From: Actinomycetes bacterium
Lineage (GTDB): Bacteria; Actinomycetota; Acidimicrobiia; Acidimicrobiales; Poriferisodalaceae
NCBI GenBank assembly: GCA_024228575.1
Contig: JAAETH010000289.1
Location: 1 to 48,853 of the forward strand
DNA length: 48,853 nucleotides
Direction of reading: 5' to 3'
Shown here one piece after another: positions 43,766 to 48,853 of this stretch. The notes under the pieces were generated by a model. The model saw only the letters and a program-made list of their open reading frames with translations. It did not search any database and had not been told where the DNA came from. The position numbers were made by a program, and so were the translations under genes. Numbering within the stretch: the stretch's first letter is position 1; each line of letters opens with the position of its first letter.

Positions 43766-45222
43766 GTCGGCAATTCGCGCATCGTTGCGATCTCAACATC
43801 TTCACAACCGGCCGGAACAGGCTGCGACGGGTGAGGGGCGTCGCCGAGCCTGGCCTGCTCTCGCCACATGGCCGCCTTCAACTCCTCGCGGATCTCGGCG
43901 TAGTCGGGGTCGTCGTAGACGTTCTTCAGTTCCTCGGGGTCGGACTCGAGGTCGTAGAGCTCCCATTCGGGCGGGTAGGTGAAGAACGACGTGACCGGCA
44001 GCCCGAACCCCTCGTTGTAGTAGTAGATGAGCTTGTGGCGGGCGGTTCGATAGCCGTAGTGGGCCGGTGCTTTGTGGAAGATGTCGTCGTGTTCCCAGTA
44101 GCGGTAGTACAGGCCTTCGGCCGGCTGTTCGACCGGGTTGCCCGAAAGTTCTGGCCAGAAGCTGCGGCCCTGCATCTGGGGGTCGTGCTCGACTCCGGCA
44201 GCGTCGAGAATGGTCTGGGCCATGTCGACGTTCGAGACGATGCCATCGAACACCGAGCCGGCCTCGACCCGATTGGGATAGCTGACGACGAAGGGCATAC
44301 GCAGCGATTCCTCGAACATCAGTCGCTTGTCGAACCAGCCGTGATCGCCAAGGAAGAACCCCTGGTCCGACGAGTAGATCAACATGGTGTCGTCGAAGTC
44401 GCCACGATCTCGCAACCAGTCGGTGATACGACCCACGTTCTCGTCGATCGAGTGAACACATGCCAGATAGTCCTGCATGTAGCGCTGGTACTTCCAGACC
44501 GCCGACTCGTCGTAGGTCAGGCCTTCAGGTGGAGATTGTTTGAGGTCCTGTTCGGACATGTGGTCGGCGACGCGCATGGCCGCCCGCCGCGCAGAAGTAC
44601 TTCGAGTTGAATAGTCGTCCCAGAACGTCGATGGCACCGGCACATCGTCGGCAAACAACTCGGCGTGTTCGGGTTTGGGCTCCCAGGGTCGGTGTGGGGC
44701 CTTGTGCCACACGAGGACACACCACGGGTCGTCGTCGTCGAGCGAATCGACCCATTCGATGGTCTTGTCCGTGATGATGTCGGTGGCATATCCCTCGACC
44801 TTGTGTATCCCGTCCTCGGTCAGGAACCTCGGGTTCCAGTAGTCGCCCTGTCCCGGAACCACATCCCAGTAGTCGAAACCCTGCGGATCGTGCCCCTCAC
44901 CGTGGCCCATGTGCCACTTGCCGATCATCGCCGTCTTGTAGCCCGCTTCGCGCAGTTGGGAGATGAAGGTCGGCTGGCTGGCGTCGAAGGGTGTGAACAG
45001 GCCGTAGACCCCGTTCACGTGGCTGTACGACCCGGTCAGGATCGCGGCCCGCGAAGGTGCGCAGAGCGAGTTGGTGACGAAACAATTGTCGAACCGGCCG
45101 CCGTTGCGCGCTATCTCGTCGATGTGTGGGGTTTCGTTGACCACCGACCCATAACAACCGATCGCGTGGGCCGCGTGGTCGTCTGTGAGCATGAAAACGA
45201 TATTCGGTCGACGCTCGGTCAA
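43735..45222 (-). CDS. Type I sulfatase, cysteine type (second)
   Basis: 495 residues. NIVFMLTDDHAAHAIGCYG holds Asp14-Asp15, and CAPSRAAILTG supplies Cys54 in the perfect CxPSR context for formylglycine conversion by the maturase at 6596-7933. YSSDQGFFLGDHGWFDKR is the second metal region. It resembles the iduronate-2-sulfatase or choline sulfatase-like branch in its YGYRTARHKLIYYY and ELYDLESDPEELKNVYDDP ending; the substrate is open. TTG 45222 has GAGGCGAG upstream and gives the expected N-terminus; no ATG or GTG is better placed. No signal peptide. Confidence 0.88.
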   Translation of the reverse strand: MTERRPNIVFMLTDDHAAHAIGCYGSVVNETPHIDEIARNGGRFDNCFVTNSLCAPSRAAILTGSYSHVNGVYGLFTPFDASQPTFISQLREAGYKTAMIGKWHMGHGEGHDPQGFDYWDVVPGQGDYWNPRFLTEDGIHKVEGYATDIITDKTIEWVDSLDDDDPWCVLVWHKAPHRPWEPKPEHAELFADDVPVPSTFWDDYSTRSTSARRAAMRVADHMSEQDLKQSPPEGLTYDESAVWKYQRYMQDYLACVHSIDENVGRITDWLRDRGDFDDTMLIYSSDQGFFLGDHGWFDKRLMFEESLRMPFVVSYPNRVEAGSVFDGIVSNVDMAQTILDAAGVEHDPQMQGRSFWPELSGNPVEQPAEGLYYRYWEHDDIFHKAPAHYGYRTARHKLIYYYNEGFGLPVTSFFTYPPEWELYDLESDPEELKNVYDDPDYAEIREELKAAMWREQARLGDAPHPSQPVPAGCEDVEIATMRELPTYPWLTLRGG

Positions 45223-45332
45223 TTTGACTCGCCTCGTTGGTACAGGGGAAGCGGCTCGGTGCCAACAACTTCTCGGTTTGGACCATGGTAGCCACGCAAG
45301 TTTGGCGCGTTGGCGTCGGACACAACATGGCT

Positions 45333-45346
45333 CGAGCGATCGCTCG
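45333..45346. repeat. 14-bp perfect palindrome
   Basis: CGAGCGATCGCTCG is fully self-complementary. It lies between the sulfatase start and the DUF222 gene's stop in a 200-base gap on the minus strand. It could be part of a terminator for the DUF222 transcript, an operator for the sulfatase, or chance. I see nothing else clear in this gap. Confidence 0.35.
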
Positions 45347-45422
45347 CCAGACACCACCTTGCCAGGGTCACAACCGACTCGTCGACGGTTCTGGAGCCAA
45401 GTCGTGAAACGGGTTCACGGGT

Positions 45423-46772
45423 TCACCGCCAGGGTGGGAGGTGATTGGTCCAGGTCTTGATGGTCTTGCCGGTGTGTTTCTGGACGAGTCTCCACTCGCC
45501 TGGTTTATCGCCGGGTACGAGGTTGGCGCCCATCTTGTGGATGTTGGTGTGATCGACCGGGCATTGCAGCGCCATCAGAGCAATGTCTGTCGGACCGTGT
45601 TGTTCTGTCCACTCGATGAGATGGTGTGCATCACATGCCCCCGGACTGCGATCACAGTCCTGGCTGGTGCAAGTGCCGTCACGGATCGCCATCGCGAACT
45701 TCTGAACCTCGGTCGCGTTGCGTGTGCTGCGGCCCAAGTCCATTTCGAGTCCATCTGCTGAAAGAACCCACGCGAAGATCTCGGCCCAACCGTCGACAAG
45801 TTTCTGCCACTGGCTGGCAGGAACCTGAGAACCGTTGAGCGTCCAAGCCACCGCGCCACGGTCCCCGACAGCGAGCTTGAGCATGTTCTCGACATCGATG
45901 ACCAGGTGAGCGCCCACCTCTGGCATGCCACCAAGCTTGCCCTTCTTCGGGGCCGGAGTGCTGCCGTTGAGGATCAGCCCAGCGAAGGCATCAGCTCGAC
46001 GCTGAGCACCGGTACGCCGATCGGGGTTCGTCTTGTCGTCGTGTTGCCACTCGGCCTTCTCGGCCTTCTCGAACCGGTCGAGAATCGCCTGACCCACCAA
46101 CGGATCCACCCTCAGATAGAACCACCAGCCCCCATCACCGTGTTCATCGACACCGTGGGAGAAACGACGGGCGTTCTGCTGACGCAACAACCACAGCTCG
46201 GGCGAAACCTCATTGGCCTCACGAATCGCCTCACGCACCGCAACACGCGTCGCGTCGGCTGAATCGGACAACATGGCTTCGGTGAGCAGTTCGTTGATCT
46301 TGTCCTCCGAGAGGCCAGAGCGCGTGAGAAGATCGGCCTGCTCGATATTGATCAGACCACGCTTGAGGGCGGCTCCGACCTTGGGAAAGTGGCGCATGCG
46401 AGCCGCCCGTTTTCGAGCCTCCTCGCGCTGGCGCCCAGAAGGTTTCGGAGCAGGCCGCTTCTTCTTGACCTTCTCCTCCTTCTCTTCGTTCTTCTTCCTG
46501 GCTTCCTCGTCGTCGGTGTCGTCGTCTGTGTCTTGATCGTCATCGGGCGGGTCAGGAGGTTTGGGGCGGGCTCGACGGCGCAACACCTCGACGGCATCCA
46601 CCACCTCGGCCTCGTATCCACCAAGCCGCGAAACCGCAGTCCTCACCTCATCGAGGATTGTTTCCACCGAACCCAAGTCGAGACCGATCAGATCATCGGA
46701 ACCCAACAACTTCACAGACACACGAATCGGCGATTCCACCTCCGCCTCAACTGTCGTAGCCGTTGACCACAT
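45423..46772 (-). CDS. DUF222 domain and HNH endonuclease-like protein
   Basis: 449 residues. Residues 30-290 are a DUF222-type helical region interrupted by a strongly charged, low-complexity linker (about 80-125: PPDDDQDTDDDTDDEEARKK then EEKEEKVKKKRPAPKPSGRQ). The C-terminal zinc/nuclease part reads CTSQDCDRSPGACDAHHLIEW and CPVDHTNIHK, an HNH-like arrangement. Such proteins are common and often multi-copy in actinobacteria, with mobile or genome-maintenance roles suspected but unproven. ATG 46772 is chosen because a strong promoter ends six bases before it; an upstream start (46805) would lie within the promoter. Confidence 0.85.
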   Translation of the reverse strand: MWSTATTVEAEVESPIRVSVKLLGSDDLIGLDLGSVETILDEVRTAVSRLGGYEAEVVDAVEVLRRRARPKPPDPPDDDQDTDDDTDDEEARKKNEEKEEKVKKKRPAPKPSGRQREEARKRAARMRHFPKVGAALKRGLINIEQADLLTRSGLSEDKINELLTEAMLSDSADATRVAVREAIREANEVSPELWLLRQQNARRFSHGVDEHGDGGWWFYLRVDPLVGQAILDRFEKAEKAEWQHDDKTNPDRRTGAQRRADAFAGLILNGSTPAPKKGKLGGMPEVGAHLVIDVENMLKLAVGDRGAVAWTLNGSQVPASQWQKLVDGWAEIFAWVLSADGLEMDLGRSTRNATEVQKFAMAIRDGTCTSQDCDRSPGACDAHHLIEWTEQHGPTDIALMALQCPVDHTNIHKMGANLVPGDKPGEWRLVQKHTGKTIKTWTNHLPPWR

Positions 46773-46778
46773 ACAAGC

Positions 46779-46807
46779 ATTGTATCGAACACCTGTTTCA
46801 ATCACAA
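46779..46807 (-). promoter_or_regulatory. Sigma-70-type promoter, probably leaderless
   Basis: Read on the minus strand, TTGTGA (46807-46802), a 17-base spacer, and TACAAT (46784-46779) precede ATG 46772 by only six bases. Transcription would begin at or next to the start codon, giving a leaderless message. The segment is unusually AT-rich for this window. It sits just after the upstream crotonase stop (46842). Confidence 0.6.
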
Positions 46808-46841
46808 ATGTATTTGGTACAAATAGACGGAAGTCTCAGAC

Positions 46842-47501
46842 TCAGTCCCCAACCCCGAAGAGGTCGTCCTGGACCGTGATGAACGTCTGCTTCATGGCGC
46901 CGGCGCCGGCAACTTCGGTGATCTCCGAAGCCCACGCAACCGCCACGCCGAGGACCGATCCGGGTTCTACGCGGCGGTGAAGAAGGCCGATATCGAGCGC
47001 CTCGGCCGAGTCGACGAGGCGACCGGTCAGGCACAACTCACGAGCGACGGGTTCTGACAGGACAGTCCGCACGAGGTCGTAGGCGACGGGGACTCCGAAC
47101 TTGACCTGCGGCTGGCCGAGCCTCGAGTCCGTTGATGCCACGCGCAGGTCACACATGAGAGCGAGGTCCATACCACCGGCCGCGGCGACCCCTTCTATGG
47201 CGGCGATGAGAGGCTTCGAGAACGTGTGAACGGCGTGGTGATATGCAGTGGAATGAGCGAAGATCTCCTCCCTGTCCGGGGCGGCCATCAGTTCGTCGAG
47301 GTCGAACCCAGCACAGAACGACTTGCCCGCTCCGGTCAGAACGACGACCTTCACATCGTCGTCGAGCGACAACTCGTCCAGACGGTCGATCAAGGCCTGC
47401 CGCAGCTCTGAGTTCAGCGCATTGCGTTTGTCGGGGCGGTTCAGGGTGAGCACCGCCACTCCATCACCCTCGACCTCGAGGGTCAATACGTCGGTAGTCA
47501 T
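46842..47501 (-). CDS. Crotonase-family protein with altered catalytic residues
   Basis: 219 residues, shorter than the usual 255-260. The oxyanion-hole segments FCAGFDLDE and VAAAGGMDLALMCD are present, but the two catalytic glutamates of enoyl-CoA hydratase are replaced by Asp112 (GGMDLAL) and Gln132 (LGQPQVKFG). It is therefore unlikely to be a normal hydratase; isomerase, thioesterase or another crotonase reaction is possible. The C-terminal helices are short. GGAGACC precedes ATG 47501, which overlaps the upstream hydrolase stop by one base (TGATG), so the two are coupled. Confidence 0.82.
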   Translation of the reverse strand: MTTDVLTLEVEGDGVAVLTLNRPDKRNALNSELRQALIDRLDELSLDDDVKVVVLTGAGKSFCAGFDLDELMAAPDREEIFAHSTAYHHAVHTFSKPLIAAIEGVAAAGGMDLALMCDLRVASTDSRLGQPQVKFGVPVAYDLVRTVLSEPVARELCLTGRLVDSAEALDIGLLHRRVEPGSVLGVAVAWASEITEVAGAGAMKQTFITVQDDLFGVGD

Positions 47502-48223
47502 CAGGTCTCCTGTCGTTCTCCGAATTGTTCCAGCCAGTCGATTGCCGCGGCCAGCTCGCCTTCGGCTCGGCGTCCGTGTGTCGGATTGTTGAAGAAGTGG
47601 TCGGCACCGTCGATGACCACCAGCCGCGAGGGGCAACGAGACGCTGCCCATGCATCGTCGAGATCCTCGCTTCCTCGCAAGGGCACGATCTCGTCTGCAC
47701 TGCCATGGAGGAAGATGGCGGGAACCGGTCGAGAACCCACCTGGACGCCGGGGTCGTACAGCGCCAGATCGGCATCGGGCGACAGCAACGAGCCGACCGT
47801 GGACTGTGACATCCGGGGAACAACCGAAAGAACGGCGATCCCACAGACCGCTGCCTCGACGTCTCGAAGAACCGGCACCAGAGCGAGGTAGCCGCCGGCC
47901 GAGTGGCCGGACGTGAACAGCCTCGATCCCCCACCCACCAGGTTGGCGGCGGCCCACTCGATTCCGTCGGCAGCATCGGCCAGGAGATCGTCCATCATCA
48001 CGCCGCGCCCCGCGAGCCGATAACCCAACGAAACAAAGGTGTGACCCAACTCGAGATGTGCCGGGGCGAAACGGTGACCCCAACTCGGGTCACCCATGGT
48101 GAATCCTCCGGGGTGAAAGAACGCAACCGTCGAACCGGATGGCTCGGGCGGCTCGAACACGTGGGCTTCGAGCGTCGCTCCGTCACGGTTGAGAAACGAC
48201 TCGAATCTCGGGCGGACGATCAC
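47501..48223 (-). CDS. Alpha/beta hydrolase
   Basis: 240 residues. FFHPGGFTMGD is the oxyanion loop (HPGG rather than HGGG), GHSAGGYLAL has nucleophile Ser108, and HGSADEIVPL and GADHFFNN supply the acid and His. It is an esterase or peptidase-like enzyme of the BD-FAE/kynurenine formamidase type by overall look; the substrate is unknown. GTG 48223 starts it. Its stop and the crotonase start share a base (TGATG). Upstream on the same strand is a decayed hydrolase relative. Confidence 0.85.
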   Translation of the reverse strand: MIVRPRFESFLNRDGATLEAHVFEPPEPSGSTVAFFHPGGFTMGDPSWGHRFAPAHLELGHTFVSLGYRLAGRGVMMDDLLADAADGIEWAAANLVGGGSRLFTSGHSAGGYLALVPVLRDVEAAVCGIAVLSVVPRMSQSTVGSLLSPDADLALYDPGVQVGSRPVPAIFLHGSADEIVPLRGSEDLDDAWAASRCPSRLVVIDGADHFFNNPTHGRRAEGELAAAIDWLEQFGERQET

Positions 48224-48230
48224 GGCACTC

Positions 48231-48425
48231 TCACTTCACTCGACGGAGGAAGTCGAGGAACTTCGCCGTGGTTCCGACCGGGCACGACGACGTGTCCGAT
48301 GTCGGGCAGGTGTTCGGCCAGGAGTACCCACCGCTCGCGAACAGACCGTGGGTGGTGACGATCGGCGGCCCATCACCAGCAACATCGATGAACAGGCTTG
48401 CTCGGGGCCTGGGCACGTACCGCAT
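48231..48425 (-). pseudogene. Decayed alpha/beta hydrolase with internal deletion
   Basis: A 64-codon frame begins MRYVPRPRASLFIDVAGDGP and continues to THGLFASGGYSW, a normal alpha/beta hydrolase start. After that the neighbouring frame reads LAEHLPDIGHVVVPGRNHGE, typical of the C-terminal His region, and then the first frame ends KFLDFLRRVK. The middle, with the nucleophile Ser, is missing. This looks like a gene reduced by a large deletion with a shifted frame. It lies eight bases upstream of the intact hydrolase gene. Confidence 0.55.
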
Positions 48426-48492
48426 TGCCGCACTGTAGTCAGAAGTGACGCGGCGACCGTTGTCCGACCATGGGCGACACGGCTGGGTCGGG

Positions 48493-48853
48493 TCAATGGG
48501 TGGAGACGGTGTCGATGATCTCGTCGATGGCTTCGAGGTCGACGGCGAACTCGCCGATCCACGACGACACGATCGTCCCCGGGGCGCCAGAGTTGATGTG
48601 GACGGCCTTCCAGTAGGTATCAGAGAACGAGACGGGAGCGACGTGCCAGGTTGAAGGCCAGCGAAATCCACCGTCAAGGGTCGAAGGTATGACCACGACC
48701 GTCGCTTCGAGTGTTTCGCGGTCGATGCGAACCAACGTCGAATCGGGGTATGCACCATCCCCGACGTGGCCGCCGTAGATGTGGTCGTCGGCGACAAACA
48801 CCCAGCTCGGAGGTGCTGACGGCATCGGGTAGGCCTTGACGATCTTCCCCTGA
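48493..48853 (-). CDS. Propeller-like protein, C-terminal part
   Basis: At least 119 residues; the start is beyond the window. The frame reads QGKIVKAYPMPSAPPSWVFV then ADDHIYGGHVGDGAYPDSTL, VRIDRETLEATVVVIPSTLD, and ends GEFAVDLEAIDEIIDTVSTH with a TGA at 48493. The VRIDRETLE strand-turn resembles the blade motif of the protein at 25981 (RLDPESLQ), so it is probably a beta-propeller. Function unknown. It is 67 bases upstream of the decayed hydrolase on the same strand. Confidence 0.6.
   Translation of the reverse strand, partial: QGKIVKAYPMPSAPPSWVFVADDHIYGGHVGDGAYPDSTLVRIDRETLEATVVVIPSTLDGGFRWPSTWHVAPVSFSDTYWKAVHINSGAPGTIVSSWIGEFAVDLEAIDEIIDTVSTH

Noticed and set aside
1-48853. Insertion sequences, prophage or integrative elements
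   Set aside because: No transposase, integrase, terminal repeats or tRNA-flanked att sites were seen; the DUF222/HNH gene alone is not enough.

Overview
The window is GC-rich, densely coding bacterial DNA with no rRNA, tRNA, CRISPR array, transposase or integrase that I can see. GTG and TTG starts are frequent. An F420-type luciferase-like oxidoreductase, a DUF222/HNH protein, a DUF151 protein, many acyl-CoA genes and malonyl-CoA enzymes point to an actinobacterium. I lean to an Acidimicrobiia-like lineage, but that placement is inference. The window cuts a gene at each end.

Layout. 1-9065: the start of a molybdenum hydroxylase large subunit, a type I sulfatase, a lipoprotein-like serine hydrolase, an IlvD-type dehydratase, and a minus-strand cluster of acetyltransferase, sulfatase-maturating radical SAM enzyme and class III cyclase. 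A DUF302 gene follows, whose 3' end is triplicated in a 32-bp tandem array. 9066-15618: a PadR regulator diverges from an unusual PPDK-like protein that has no ATP-grasp half. Then come an acyl-CoA ligase and two tail-to-tail polyphosphate kinases 2. 15853-25878: alcohol dehydrogenase-thioesterase-crotonase cluster, OsmC and Baeyer-Villiger monooxygenase, an ABM-fold membrane protein with a GAPDH, a two-subunit acyl-CoA dehydrogenase and a class C beta-lactamase-like esterase. 25981-35712: a propeller-like protein with kynurenine formamidase, DUF151 protein, class II aldolase with an APH kinase, gamma-glutamyltransferase, and an LLM oxidoreductase-SDR-galactokinase cluster. 35824-48853: a malonyl-CoA decarboxylase-malonyl-CoA synthetase-amidase operon, homocysteine S-methyltransferase, a ligase-esterase pair, a second sulfatase, a DUF222/HNH protein, a crotonase-hydrolase pair, a decayed hydrolase and another propeller-like fragment.

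How the genes fit. The theme is catabolism of acyl-CoA, malonate, sulfate-ester and cyclic-ketone substrates. The radical SAM maturase can activate the two sulfatases, both of which carry the cysteine-type active site. The malonate operon could run amide to malonate to malonyl-CoA to acetyl-CoA.

Most promising signals: the PPDK-like protein with all PEP-side catalytic residues but no nucleotide domain and about 235 extra C-terminal residues, facing a PadR gene with a palindrome inside its own promoter; the tandem array that exactly fills a convergent gap; the malonate operon with a mini-ORF relay; and several short gene tails stranded in intergenic gaps. No stretch over 300 bases lacks a gene. 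The largest gaps are 15619-15852, 45223-45422 and 30424-30614.
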